64,000 bases of DNA, from NCBI GenBank assembly GCA_021153285.1, contig JAGKTT010000004.1, forward strand, positions 34,552 to 98,551, written 5' to 3'. A program made the position numbers and the translations under genes. The notes under the pieces were generated by a model. That model was not told the origin of the DNA. It was given only the letters and a program-made list of their open reading frames with translations, and did not search any database. This DNA comes from Bacteroidia bacterium (lineage in GTDB: Bacteria > Bacteroidota > Bacteroidia > Bacteroidales > UBA932). Below, one piece after another: positions 26,760 to 36,123 of this stretch (within the stretch, counting starts at the first letter, position 1; each line of letters starts with the position of its first letter).

Positions 26760-29700
26760 ATGAAAGAGTATAATATATTCGTTGCTTCTTCAATTAAGGA
26801 ATCCGTTTTGAAAGACATTAGAGATACGATGCCTGTTCTTGTTGATTCCGTTAATACGAGGATGAAGTCTTTCAATATTTCATATAAATGTGATGTTTTT
26901 GGAACGACGGAAGGAGCCAACGGAGATCCGGACACGCAAGGATATATTGATGACGAGCTGATAGGAAAGAGTGACTTGTTTGTCTTGATACTAAAGAATA
27001 ATAAAAAAATAGGTCAATATACTATAGGTGAATTTATATACGCTTTAAAGAAAAAGAGAGGATATAAAAGACATAATCCTTTAATCAAGATCTATATTAT
27101 TCAAGGAGATAAAAAAGAAAGAATATCAATTGAATATGAATCTGAAGATTTTAAGGATTTATCTGATTTGAATGTTGAAATAGCAGAATGTAAAGATTTT
27201 GAGGATATTTTATCAAAGGTTGGGGGATATTATGCTGATTGTGTTACATATGATACTTTCTCATCTTTGTTCTTCAAGTATTTGACAGAAACTTTTCCTG
27301 ATCAGATGTGTAAATATTCTCAATCAGAAATTTCATATCAGAATCATTTGTTAAATACCGGCCAGAATAACTTCAGAATTGCCGATAATAAATATTTCAG
27401 AAGGGAGGGGAGAGGAGGAAAGACGGCAATTGATGATAAAATGGAGGAAATCATAAAAAGGTCTTCATTGTTGATATTGGAAGGCAATGCCTTTAGTGGA
27501 AAGACTCGTGCAGCTTATGAATTGATGAGATCTATGACAGAGTGGCAGGACGGTGAGTTTTTTATCTATAAATGTGGCAGTGGCTTGACTATAGATGATC
27601 TTAATCATATTTCTTTCAATACAGAAGCAAGTCAGAAGAACAAAATTATTTTCATTGATGATATTAATGAGGTAATAAAAAATGATACTAATATAGATAG
27701 AAGGTGGGCGTTATGGCAGAATCTTAATTATATCAGTGCAGGTGGCAATCCGATTAGATGGCCTAAAACGACACTTATAATGACAGTTGCAGGAAAGTTG
27801 TCCTCTGAAGAAAAGTCTCAGCTTTATCAAAAAATCTTTGGGACAGAGAATTATATTGCTTTACAGGAAACACTTAAAACAGTGACTGTAAATTTTGATA
27901 TATACGACCCTGGCTCATTTGCAAAGATGGTTAACAGTATGGTTAAAGCAGGCTTTCTCATTAAAGATAAGATTCGCCCGGGCAATTATACCATAGGTTC
28001 CTTGTTTATTGATGAGAATAAAGTAAGGAATTCAGTTAGAAATGCATTTGAGGAAGGTGAATCAATGAAGGTGACATTGCGGTCTATCAGGCTGAACTGG
28101 CTGTACGCGTCTAACGATGCCAGAGGGAAGATATGTGAATTAAAACGTATTTTCAAGTTTCTGAAAAACGAGGATGTCAATAAATTGAATCATCCTTTAG
28201 ATATCTGCATCGATAAACTAAGAAGTCAAGGTCTCTTGATTATATCCGGGTCTGAAATTAAAGTTGATGTATTTGTTATAGAGGCTATTAACTATGTATT
28301 AGCTGGAGATGATTCAGAAAAGATAAAGAAGGATGTATCTGATCTTTTGAAGTATGCTGAAAAGATTTGTACGGATTCGGAGTATCGGATAGAGGGATGC
28401 CAGGAGATACATAGTATCGAACATATGGCTTATAGAATATGTGAGAAGGCTGATCTTAAAGATGAAGTTATAAGATATTTGATAAGTTTAGTATTTGAGA
28501 AATCATACGGAAAGAAGCAAACATATGTTTTTACGGAAGATGTTCTGGCCAGAATGATGGGATATATATGTTCTAAAAATAAAGATATACCATATCCTAG
28601 AATTTTCTGTGCAACAGCAGTGGTGAATTTTTCAAAATCCGAAACATCTTATAAGATATTCGAAAAGGTAGATTTGTTACTTAAGGATAAGAAAGTATAT
28701 CCGGAAGGATGTAAGGTGTTTTTTAAAGAGCTGGCATACAAGTTATTATCCAGTCAAAGTAATCTGGCTGCAGGGATTAAGGATACTATCCTAAGTCGAA
28801 TTTATGATGCTGACAGTGATAAGATGATAGAACCTTTTTCAGAGGATGATTTAAAAGGTATTGTCAACTTGAAGCGTATGATTCCTTATCTGAATAAAGG
28901 ACTTCCTGAAATTGTTGAAATGGTGAAATCCATCGAAGACTTTAATGATCTTATGTCAGAAATAGAACCGGATCCACTTGGCTTAGATGATCAGGAAATA
29001 GAAAGGAATGATGACACTAAACTTAAAAGAACATTCTTGTCGCAATTAGGTAAAACAGTAATCGAGGTCTTTAAAACAACAGTAGATATTGATGGCTTTA
29101 ACAAGGTAATGCAATGTTTGGAAACAAACGTTTCTGAAAATTTGAAGAAAGCATTGGATTTATCTTTTACTTTAACTTTTTATTCTAGACTACAGGAGAT
29201 TTCATCTGGATATAGTTATGCTGATCGTTTTAAATTATTTGATTATATTTTAAACCTCAATAAAAGTTATTGGGTGATAGAATCTATACAACAATTTACT
29301 GTAGATGCTGAAAGGGAAGAGAAAGCTGATGATCAGAGGATAAAAGCCTTGAATAATTTCTTGCCGCTTCTTGATAGATCAGATGCTTTGAAAGCATATA
29401 GAGAAATGAAAGAGAAGAAACTATATGATGGACATACCTTCTCTATCCTTATGAATAATCCTTTTTTAAGATTTGAACACCTCTTCGATATTGCAAGAGA
29501 AGAAGGTGACTATCTGATTTATAATCAGTTGTTGAGAGAGGCTAAAACTATAGATGACGCTAAAATGTGTTTTAGGATGATAGGGATAGATGCTCCGTAT
29601 CAACTTAAAGACGAATACGCATTAGGAGAATATATCAATATAGAAAATGTTGATTATAGAGAGTGTGTTGATATTATTAAAAAATGGAAATCTAAACATA

Positions 29701-31547
29701 ATAACAAGGATTTAAGTGCTGTAACTTTAAGTAATATCGTTCAAAAGATGTCTTTTGTGGATTTGAGGAAAATATATGAGACTAAGCGCGAGACAGAAAT
29801 CGGACTGAGTGACAACGAAGTCAACATTATTTTAAAGAATCCTATTTGTGTTAACAAGCTGTTTGTGAAAGCGGCAGGAAACAAAGGAACACGTGAATTT
29901 GTACAAAAGGTCTTTAAGGATTTACTTAAAGATAAGGATTTGAATAAAATAGTCATAGATAACAGATATAACGAGAACACATCTGTTCTGGCAGCTTATT
30001 TAAGGCATCCGGAAACGTTTGAAGGATATAGTGATGCAAAGAAATATGGAGACGAGTTAATTGAAAAGCACTCTGATACTTTGCAAAAGACAGTATATAT
30101 CTATAGAAGTTATTTGTGGAGGGTCATTCATTCTATCGAGATTGTCGATAAAAGAAAAGAGGTTAACGCTTTGTTGAAAGAAGCGTATCGTGACCTTATG
30201 AAGATTCATAGCAGCAAGAATGATGTTACTAAGGATATGTCCAAACTGTATCACTATCTTGTACAGTCGATGAACGAGGAGGATATAGACAAATCTATGG
30301 ACTATGCATATGAAAATAAGGATTTTACTGGTTCATTTGTGGAATTTTTGGATTACCTCCTGAATAATACGACAGAATACGTCAATGAAGTTTTCGTTTT
30401 TGAAACTTTGAAGTTGATGCAGAATAAGGTTAATGATGAGATATTGGATCGTATTCGTCAGATTATCAGAAAAAATAAGATTGTCATAGAATTAGATTCT
30501 GTCGGTAAGCTATCCGAAGATGTGAAATGCAGGATTTTGGATTTTGATAATGGTGAAATAAAAATAGATTCTGATATTGTATCCGACTTTTCTGAAATGA
30601 AGTTGTTATGTTGGTTGATGGATAATCAGATGATTTCTTATGAGGATGCAGATCTGTATTTGTCGAATAAGGGTGAAGTTAAAATTACCCAGACATACCT
30701 GAATGCTGCATTTCAAAGTATTAAAAATGAAAAAGATAAGCAGATCGCATATAATAAGATGCAATATCTGATGGATAAGTATGTAAAAACAGATTCTCCA
30801 TTGTTTAAAAGTATTCAAATGTTTTTGGCAATGGTATATGTGGTCAAAAACGAGAATCAGCTTAAAGAGGTTCTTCAAATGTTTCCTGATGGACTGGATG
30901 TACCTCAAGGATTGATGTCAGTGATGAATAAATATATCTATTTGGCTGATTCTGATGAATGCATAAGGAAAAATCTGCTTACAATCCTTAAAACTTTGAT
31001 TGCTGAAAGACCGGAGATAGTCAACATTCAGCATATTAATAATTATTTGCGTGCTCTTGTCAGCCTTTATAAAAATGAGGAGACTGACAATGAGTCTAAG
31101 AAGGAAATCGAGACAGATTTATGGAACTGCTGGAATTCTATTTGTGAGAGCGACTCAGTGAATGTCAATGAATTGCTGCATATTCCGGATTCTACCTCAG
31201 AAAAATGGATTATCGGTGATGTAAATGTGCAGACTTATATTTATTTCCCGATGTTTACCAGAGATCTACCTCAGATAATAAATGAAAAATTTGGTGGAGA
31301 TTACTTTTATTCAGACAATAAAGATTGTTTGAATGATTTTATCAAGAATTGTGATTACTTCTGGAAATCAAAGTATAAAGATGAAATGATTGACTTGTTC
31401 GCTCAATTGTTGAACGAGCAGACGAATGAAAATGAGTGCAAATATGGTTATGCTAGAAAGCAGATACTTAAAACTAAAATATATAGACAATTAAATGGTA
31501 GAGATACTCATCTTATCCACGCTTTATGCCGTAAACTATTGGATTGA
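26760..31547 (+). CDS. Giant STAND-type NTPase with TIR/DUF4062-like N-terminus, candidate antiphage (Avs-like) protein
   Basis: A 1595-residue soluble protein. Residues 1-135 form an alpha/beta domain starting YNIFVASSIKE, with SDLFVLILKNN and TIGEFIYAL (Glu91), a layout like TIR or DUF4062 effector domains. Residues about 220-520 hold a STAND P-loop NTPase: Walker A GNAFSGKT (242-249), Walker B IIFIDDINE (296-304) with the paired acids typical of STAND proteins, then a winged-helix-like part. The remaining 1070 residues are mainly helical and look repeat-like, fitting a ligand-sensing arm. Effector-STAND-repeat is the architecture of Avs and related defence proteins. The gene is visibly richer in A and T than its neighbours, suggesting transfer. 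No named family is recognised; the defence role is inference. Confidence 0.75.
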   Translation: MKEYNIFVASSIKESVLKDIRDTMPVLVDSVNTRMKSFNISYKCDVFGTTEGANGDPDTQGYIDDELIGKSDLFVLILKNNKKIGQYTIGEFIYALKKKRGYKRHNPLIKIYIIQGDKKERISIEYESEDFKDLSDLNVEIAECKDFEDILSKVGGYYADCVTYDTFSSLFFKYLTETFPDQMCKYSQSEISYQNHLLNTGQNNFRIADNKYFRREGRGGKTAIDDKMEEIIKRSSLLILEGNAFSGKTRAAYELMRSMTEWQDGEFFIYKCGSGLTIDDLNHISFNTEASQKNKIIFIDDINEVIKNDTNIDRRWALWQNLNYISAGGNPIRWPKTTLIMTVAGKLSSEEKSQLYQKIFGTENYIALQETLKTVTVNFDIYDPGSFAKMVNSMVKAGFLIKDKIRPGNYTIGSLFIDENKVRNSVRNAFEEGESMKVTLRSIRLNWLYASNDARGKICELKRIFKFLKNEDVNKLNHPLDICIDKLRSQGLLIISGSEIKVDVFVIEAINYVLAGDDSEKIKKDVSDLLKYAEKICTDSEYRIEGCQEIHSIEHMAYRICEKADLKDEVIRYLISLVFEKSYGKKQTYVFTEDVLARMMGYICSKNKDIPYPRIFCATAVVNFSKSETSYKIFEKVDLLLKDKKVYPEGCKVFFKELAYKLLSSQSNLAAGIKDTILSRIYDADSDKMIEPFSEDDLKGIVNLKRMIPYLNKGLPEIVEMVKSIEDFNDLMSEIEPDPLGLDDQEIERNDDTKLKRTFLSQLGKTVIEVFKTTVDIDGFNKVMQCLETNVSENLKKALDLSFTLTFYSRLQEISSGYSYADRFKLFDYILNLNKSYWVIESIQQFTVDAEREEKADDQRIKALNNFLPLLDRSDALKAYREMKEKKLYDGHTFSILMNNPFLRFEHLFDIAREEGDYLIYNQLLREAKTIDDAKMCFRMIGIDAPYQLKDEYALGEYINIENVDYRECVDIIKKWKSKHNNKDLSAVTLSNIVQKMSFVDLRKIYETKRETEIGLSDNEVNIILKNPICVNKLFVKAAGNKGTREFVQKVFKDLLKDKDLNKIVIDNRYNENTSVLAAYLRHPETFEGYSDAKKYGDELIEKHSDTLQKTVYIYRSYLWRVIHSIEIVDKRKEVNALLKEAYRDLMKIHSSKNDVTKDMSKLYHYLVQSMNEEDIDKSMDYAYENKDFTGSFVEFLDYLLNNTTEYVNEVFVFETLKLMQNKVNDEILDRIRQIIRKNKIVIELDSVGKLSEDVKCRILDFDNGEIKIDSDIVSDFSEMKLLCWLMDNQMISYEDADLYLSNKGEVKITQTYLNAAFQSIKNEKDKQIAYNKMQYLMDKYVKTDSPLFKSIQMFLAMVYVVKNENQLKEVLQMFPDGLDVPQGLMSVMNKYIYLADSDECIRKNLLTILKTLIAERPEIVNIQHINNYLRALVSLYKNEETDNESKKEIETDLWNCWNSICESDSVNVNELLHIPDSTSEKWIIGDVNVQTYIYFPMFTRDLPQIINEKFGGDYFYSDNKDCLNDFIKNCDYFWKSKYKDEMIDLFAQLLNEQTNENECKYGYARKQILKTKIYRQLNGRDTHLIHALCRKLLD

Positions 31548-31550
31548 CCA

Positions 31551-32771
31551 TCACTCTTCTATCTCTACCATCTCCTCAGGCACAGAAAACTCCTTGCCCT
31601 TGCTGCGGCGGATGCCGAGGGAGATGACCTGACGGGCTGAGGTGGTTATGCTCTGGCCGCTGTCCTGGAGCTTGGTTATGCCTTTGTTGTATTCGCCGCA
31701 GAGGGATTTGAGCTTGCGGCCGAGTTCTGTGTAGGAGTCGTAGAAGGCGGCCACACGGTCGATCATATTCTGGGCGGCAAGGGTGATCTTCTGGGTGTTG
31801 GTATCGTGCTGGAATTTGTTCCAGGTCAGCTGCATTATCTTCAGGAACGGCATTATGGTCTGTTCTGTGACTATGAGCACTCCCTTTTTATAGGCTTCCT
31901 GCCAGAGCATCTGATCGGCTTCCAGAGCCACCCTGAAAGCCATATCGCGTGGCATAAACATCAGCACGTAGTCAGCGAATGAGCGGGCATTTTTCTTGGC
32001 ATATTCCTTTCTGGCCAGTTCGTCAATATGCTTGCGGATGCTTTTCAGATGTCTGTCCAGGGCTGATGCCTTATCCTCCTCGGTTTCTGCATTTATATAG
32101 TCGACGAATGCGGTGAGCGACACTTTGGAATCCACTATAAGGTCCTTCTGCTCAAGGTTTTCCTTGAAATGGAAGACGAAGTCCGGACGGCTCAGATCCT
32201 CATTGGCCGCCTCCCTCGAATAATGTTTTCCTTCCTGAAGGCCCTCTCCTGCAAGTATGGCTTCAAGGAAATTTTCTCCGAAGCATCCCTGCACCTTCGG
32301 TCTTCCGGTCAATGCCTCGGAAAGACTGTCGGCCTTACGTCCCACGTCGGAGGTCTTTTCCTGCATTTCCCGCACAGCATTCTTCAATTGCTCCGATAGT
32401 TTGGTGGTGGTCTCAAGGTGCGACGATGCATTGTCCTTCATCGCTTTTTCCATCGCGCAGATGCTCTCTTTCAGAGGTTTCAATATCCCGTCCATTGTGC
32501 TCTGATTGCCTTCTGACAGTTCCTTTTCCCTTTTGCGGAGCAGCTTTTCCGTCTCTGCGGTCATACTTGCCACCACTGTCTCCTTCATCTGCGCGAGTGC
32601 CTTGTCGTAATTGGCCTGAGCCTGAGCAGTCATCTTTTCCATATCCTTGATACGGCCTGCGTGCAGTTCCTCCAGCGCCTGAATGCGTGCCTTGAAATAG
32701 CTCCTTGTGATGAGCCAGGTGATTACTGATGCCGCTGCTGCTGTTCCAGCTATGATTATGATCATTTCCAT
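31551..32771 (-). CDS. rmuC: DNA recombination protein RmuC
   Basis: A 406-residue RmuC-family protein: N-terminal membrane helix (about 1-22), a long coiled coil (about 30-145), then the conserved PD-(D/E)XK-like core containing GCFGENFLEAIL, DFVFHF, LIVDSKVSL and FMPRDMAF-type motifs. RmuC limits certain DNA inversions in E. coli. Its stop codon is three bases from the stop of the convergent STAND gene, so no separate terminator fits between them. A very close junction like this may mark the edge of an inserted segment. Confidence 0.93.
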   Translation of the reverse strand: MEMIIIIAGTAAAASVITWLITRSYFKARIQALEELHAGRIKDMEKMTAQAQANYDKALAQMKETVVASMTAETEKLLRKREKELSEGNQSTMDGILKPLKESICAMEKAMKDNASSHLETTTKLSEQLKNAVREMQEKTSDVGRKADSLSEALTGRPKVQGCFGENFLEAILAGEGLQEGKHYSREAANEDLSRPDFVFHFKENLEQKDLIVDSKVSLTAFVDYINAETEEDKASALDRHLKSIRKHIDELARKEYAKKNARSFADYVLMFMPRDMAFRVALEADQMLWQEAYKKGVLIVTEQTIMPFLKIMQLTWNKFQHDTNTQKITLAAQNMIDRVAAFYDSYTELGRKLKSLCGEYNKGITKLQDSGQSITTSARQVISLGIRRSKGKEFSVPEEMVEIEE

Positions 32772-32836
32772 ATAAAGTCAATTTTATCCGTTCACGAAAT
32801 TAGGAAATGTTTTCGAAAAGTAAGTCATATTGTACG

Positions 32837-33737
32837 TCGAAAGCACGAAAATGACTGATTTTGTGCTTTCGAAATGCTATAGAGCGCATCGCTGCCGAAA
32901 TATACGGGATTCGGCAGCTCAAAGCAGGCTCCGCAGCTCAGCCTTAGGGCTGCTCTGCCTGCTTTGTGCTGGAATTTGTAAGAATCGTGATGGGGCTGTG
33001 TCGGAAAACCGAAGAACGATGTCACAGCTCCTTAAGCATTCAGGCATAGCTCGTGCACAGCGTGATCGAGGCCGAGTTAAAGATGAAAAATATTCAGGCT
33101 GACACGGCAATGAGGGAAAATACCGTGTTTTGTAATATATTGATTTGTAGTAAGTTATATATTTAAGGGTCGGTTTATTTACCGACCTTTGTTGTGCTAA
33201 GTTTCAGATACTCAAGATGTTACTTTGCACACTGATTGTATTGTCCAAGCATTATTTGAGTTTTTTTGCTGGAATATGCGCTGGAAGCACAATCCGCCGT
33301 GCGAGAGCCTTCAGGCTGAGCTCTTGCACGGCGTGATTGAGTGGCCGGCGGGCGTATTTGCCGGCCACGGTGCTTCATTAAACTATTATCCCATTGCATA
33401 CCACTCGGGCGACTTTTGCGTCAAACTTGACCGAGCGGTACTAAAAAACTATAGAACTGACGTATTTATGATACCGCTCGGGCGAGTTTTGGCTATTTCA
33501 GGCCCGAGCGGTTGATAAAGGTATTTACTGAAACCTTCGAACACATTGACCCTCTTCTCACTCTCTCTATTATGCTTCTCTGTGTTCGAAGGTTGTGCAC
33601 GAGATACCTTGGAACACAGGAATGTGCATTGCAGAGAATGATTCGCTGGTCTGTGTGTTCGAAGGTTTTGGGCTTTAGACCTATGAGTAAGGTAAAGAGC
33701 AGTCAAGAACGTGATTTTGTGCACTGTGTTCAGAGGT
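32837..33737. repeat. Non-coding region densely packed with stem-loops
   Basis: No believable gene lies between rmuC and 33750. At least eleven inverted repeats are visible: 32837-32872, 32891-32918, 32921-32965, 32992-33031, 33102-33128, 33165-33190, 33295-33333 (14 bp, one wobble), 33341-33368, 33399-33440, 33473-33512 (11 bp perfect) and 33532-33594 (14 bp perfect, AACCTTCGAACACA). The right arm TGTGTTCGAAGGTT recurs at 33654-33667 with its own left arm at 33606-33618, and roughly again at 33724-33737, giving a spacing of about 70 bases. The stem sequences differ among most hairpins. Function unknown. Confidence 0.7.
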
Positions 33738-33750
33738 TAGGGTGGAAGAT

Positions 33751-33951
33751 ATGAAAACAACATCCGTTGCACTTGGTCCGTACTTCGAGGACTTCATCAA
33801 GGCTCATATTGCATAGGGTAGATACAATAACGCCAGCGAAGTGATCCGTGCCGGTCTGCGAATGCTCGAGGACAACAATAGCGGAGATACTGTTGACTTC
33901 GACCCCGCTGCACATCTGAAATCCCTTAAAGCGTCGAAGCGGAATGCCTAA
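33751..33951 (+). pseudogene. ParD-like antitoxin gene with an in-frame stop
   Basis: Translated from 33751, the frame reads KTTSVALGPYFEDFIKAHIA, a TAG at 33814-33816, then GRYNNASEVIRAGLRMLED and an acidic tail. This matches the usual ParD/CC2985-type antitoxin (FxxFIxxxVxxGRYxxASEVIRAGLRLLE). A single nonsense codon splits an otherwise full-length frame of 66 codons. The downstream ParE-like frame overlaps its stop by 8 bases, the normal arrangement of parDE. Confidence 0.8.
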
Positions 33952-34277
33952 GGTCCGTTATTCCAATAAAGCAGTGGATGACCTGACATCAATATGGGAA
34001 TACACATTCTCAGAATGGTACTGAAGTCAGGCGGACGAGTACTATGAAATGCTTTTTATATCCGTCCATCATCTCTAATAAATCATATGATGAGATTATA
34101 GATGGTATACAAGGGGGGGAGGCTGGACACCACCTGATATTTTATAACATTATGGACAATGATGATGTAATGGCCTTTCGTATCTTGCACGAGAGGATGG
34201 ACGTAAAAAGATTACTTTCCTGCAAAGCAAATTTGCTACAAATGAACTATGTGCAACTTCTGATCAGAAACCGATAA
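33944..34277 (+). pseudogene. ParE-like toxin gene, broken by a stop and a frameshift
   Basis: From ATG 33944 the frame reads MPKVRYSNKAVDDLTSIWEY and then FSEWY before TGA 34022-34024, followed by SQADEYYEML in the same frame. Homology then moves to another frame (from about 34077), reading KSYDEIIDGIQGGEAGHHLIF and ILHERMDVKR. These are the start, middle and end of a RelE/ParE-fold toxin. With the broken antitoxin this is a dead toxin-antitoxin locus. Confidence 0.78.
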
Positions 34278-34332
34278 CAATGTTTCCACGACTGGTCGGG
34301 ATAAGTTAGATACTCAAATTCTTGAAAATAAT

Positions 34333-34340
34333 TATCTTTG
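34333..34340 (+). promoter_or_regulatory. Bacteroidota -7 promoter element (TATCTTTG)
   Basis: TATCTTTG fits TAnnTTTG and lies 54 bases before the ATG at 34395, supporting that small gene as real. Confidence 0.5.
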
Positions 34341-34394
34341 CAGGGTTACTAGCTACTTTCGCGTTAAAAATCGTTAAACAGATTTTCAGACACT

Positions 34395-34592
34395 ATGGGA
34401 AATAAAGCTTTGAAGATATTCTATGCCGTATTTATGGCGCTGATGCTTGTGGCACTTACTGTATTTATGGTAATCCATATCCGTGCGGGTCTTGACGGAA
34501 ATAATGCCAAGATCCTTCTTGCTGGATATGTCCTCCTTATCATATGGGCGGCCGGACGCCTCTTTACATTGATAAGGAATATCAGGAATTAG
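34395..34592 (+). CDS. Small two-helix membrane protein
   Basis: A 65-residue protein with two predicted transmembrane helices (about 8-27 and 40-57) joined by a short polar loop (RAGLDGNNAK) and a basic C-terminus (RNIRN). The promoter element upstream and the clear membrane pattern support a real gene. Function unknown. The 138 bases that follow, up to the hairpin at 34732, show nothing I can name. Confidence 0.7.
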   Translation: MGNKALKIFYAVFMALMLVALTVFMVIHIRAGLDGNNAKILLAGYVLLIIWAAGRLFTLIRNIRN

Positions 34593-34731
34593 TGCACCAG
34601 GACTTCCTGCAGTACGATTCCAGGGTCAAGGAGGCTGATCCTGATGGTCTGTGTGCCCGAGCATCCTGCCGGAATGCAGATTCGACGTGATGAATAACCG
34701 TGAAGAACATTGCGGCGCCACTCGGCAGTGA

Positions 34732-34761
34732 AATCACCTGCTCCATTTGGAGCAGGTGATT
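34732..34761 (-). terminator. Hairpin downstream of the epimerase gene
   Basis: A perfect 13-bp inverted repeat (34732-34744 with 34749-34761) closes a 4-nt loop, 19 bases beyond the stop of the minus-strand epimerase gene. The T-tract is weak. It probably ends the epimerase transcript. Confidence 0.6.
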
Positions 34762-34780
34762 CAGGGGTTTTAGCTGATTA

Positions 34781-36004
34781 TCAGTGGTTTGCAAGATGCG
34801 CTGTGCGCTCGATGATTTCCAGACACATACGTCCGTTGTGGTAAGGACACTTCCAGAAACCGGCTTTGTCGTCATTGCGGTTTACCGTTCCGTCTGCGCG
34901 GAGGCTCCAGAACCATTCTCCGTTTTCGCGGTCAATTATGTGAGCCTTGGTAAACTCCCAGCAGCAAAGGGCGTTTTCCAGACCCTCCTGGCTGCTGAAA
35001 TGCTCCCAGAGATTGAAATATCCTACGATGCTTTCGGCCTGAACCCACCAATGGCGGTCTGCGTCGGTCTCCTCGGCTGTCTTTTCGTATATCATACCCT
35101 CCTTCTGAGAGAATCCTTCTGAAGCTGCAGCTGCTACGGCCGGTACAAGCTTGTCCATTCTGGCCAATACTTCTGCATCTCCGAGTACCAGAGCCGCTTC
35201 GTGAATCAGCCAGGAAGCCTCGATGTCGTGACCATATGAGAAAATGTCATAACCGCAGTTCCAATCATCGTCGAAGAAGAGCTTCAGATGGCCGTCCTGA
35301 GCCAGAATCTTCTCCTCGAAAATGGCGATAAGACCGCGTAGACGCTCTTCCAGAAGGGCATTGTTCCATACGCGGTAGAGGCAGGTGTATGCTTCCAGCA
35401 CGTGCAGATGTGTGTTCATCGTCTTGCTTTCATTGGCGTCCTTCTCACTAAGACGCATATCTTCGATCTGATTCCATTCTCGGGTGAAAGCCTCGAAATA
35501 ACCGTCTTTCTCAGTATCGAAACTATGATCTTCAATGGAATTGAACAATTTGATGGCATATTCAAGGGCCTGTCCGTCACCGGTGGCGCGGTTCAGCTCC
35601 GCGAGGCCGTAGATGGTGAAGGCAATGGCATAGATCTGCTTCTTGGTGTCAAGCGGAGTGCCGTCGGAATTCAAGGACCAATATGTACCTCCGAGTTCTG
35701 CGTCGTAGAAGTTCTTGATAATGAAGTCTTTGGCACGCTGAGCCATTTCCAGGTATTCTTCATTTCCCAAGACTCTGTAGGCAGAGGCGAATGTCCAGAG
35801 CATACGAGCTGTCATAATGTTTCCAATAGGAGCGTCCGGAACAAGTTTTTCATTTCCGTCGATCTGTCCGTAGAATCCTCCGTCCGGACGTGTCATCTTC
35901 TGCATCCAGTATGGGAGGATATTCTCTGTAAGCTCTTTCTTTACCTGCGATGCAAGTGCTTGTGCGGCAAACAGTTCCGCTGAAGTTTTCTGTGTGGTTT
36001 CCAT
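34781..36004 (-). CDS. AGE-family mannobiose/cellobiose 2-epimerase
   Basis: A 407-residue cytoplasmic (alpha/alpha)6-barrel epimerase. Family motifs are clear: MNTHLHVLEAYT (196-207, His199 and His201), SYGHDIEASWLIHEA, RHWWVQAESIVG and FWKCPYHNGRMCLEI. These belong to the cellobiose 2-epimerase branch, which also converts beta-1,4-mannobiose to mannosyl-glucose. Since a GH130 mannosylglucose phosphorylase lies in the same locus, mannobiose 2-epimerase is the likely role. It is transcribed away from the AraC gene with its own -7 element (36024-36031). No signal peptide. Confidence 0.92.
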   Translation of the reverse strand: METTQKTSAELFAAQALASQVKKELTENILPYWMQKMTRPDGGFYGQIDGNEKLVPDAPIGNIMTARMLWTFASAYRVLGNEEYLEMAQRAKDFIIKNFYDAELGGTYWSLNSDGTPLDTKKQIYAIAFTIYGLAELNRATGDGQALEYAIKLFNSIEDHSFDTEKDGYFEAFTREWNQIEDMRLSEKDANESKTMNTHLHVLEAYTCLYRVWNNALLEERLRGLIAIFEEKILAQDGHLKLFFDDDWNCGYDIFSYGHDIEASWLIHEAALVLGDAEVLARMDKLVPAVAAAASEGFSQKEGMIYEKTAEETDADRHWWVQAESIVGYFNLWEHFSSQEGLENALCCWEFTKAHIIDRENGEWFWSLRADGTVNRNDDKAGFWKCPYHNGRMCLEIIERTAHLANH

Positions 36005-36023
36005 TTGGGTATATGCTTTTGTA

Positions 36024-36031
36024 CAAATATA
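36024..36031 (-). promoter_or_regulatory. Bacteroidota -7 element of the epimerase gene
   Basis: On the minus strand this reads TATATTTG, 19 bases before the epimerase ATG. It lies in the divergent gap with the AraC gene, where a shared operator would be expected. Confidence 0.5.
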
Positions 36032-36123
36032 TAAAAAATCATCAAATGCTATATACCCTTCAAAAAATCATATGATAAATTTAGAAAAATATGTTAAAAT
36101 AGTATCAGTTTATTGTAAATATG

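Noticed and set aside
31548..31550. A shared terminator between the STAND and rmuC genes
   Set aside because: Only three bases separate the stop codons and no hairpin is seen there.
33225..33515. A 96-codon open frame in the hairpin block
   Set aside because: It spans four stem-loops, has no recognisable motif, and its codon pattern follows the palindromes rather than a protein.
33295..33740. Integron-type attC sites next to a toxin-antitoxin cassette
   Set aside because: The spacing and a GTTAGG at 33736 look suggestive, but I could not find paired RYYYAAC/GTTRRRY ends around the parDE remnant, and no integrase gene is present.
32837..33740. CRISPR array or retron
   Set aside because: Repeats are not regular direct repeats with unique spacers, and no reverse transcriptase or Cas gene is nearby.
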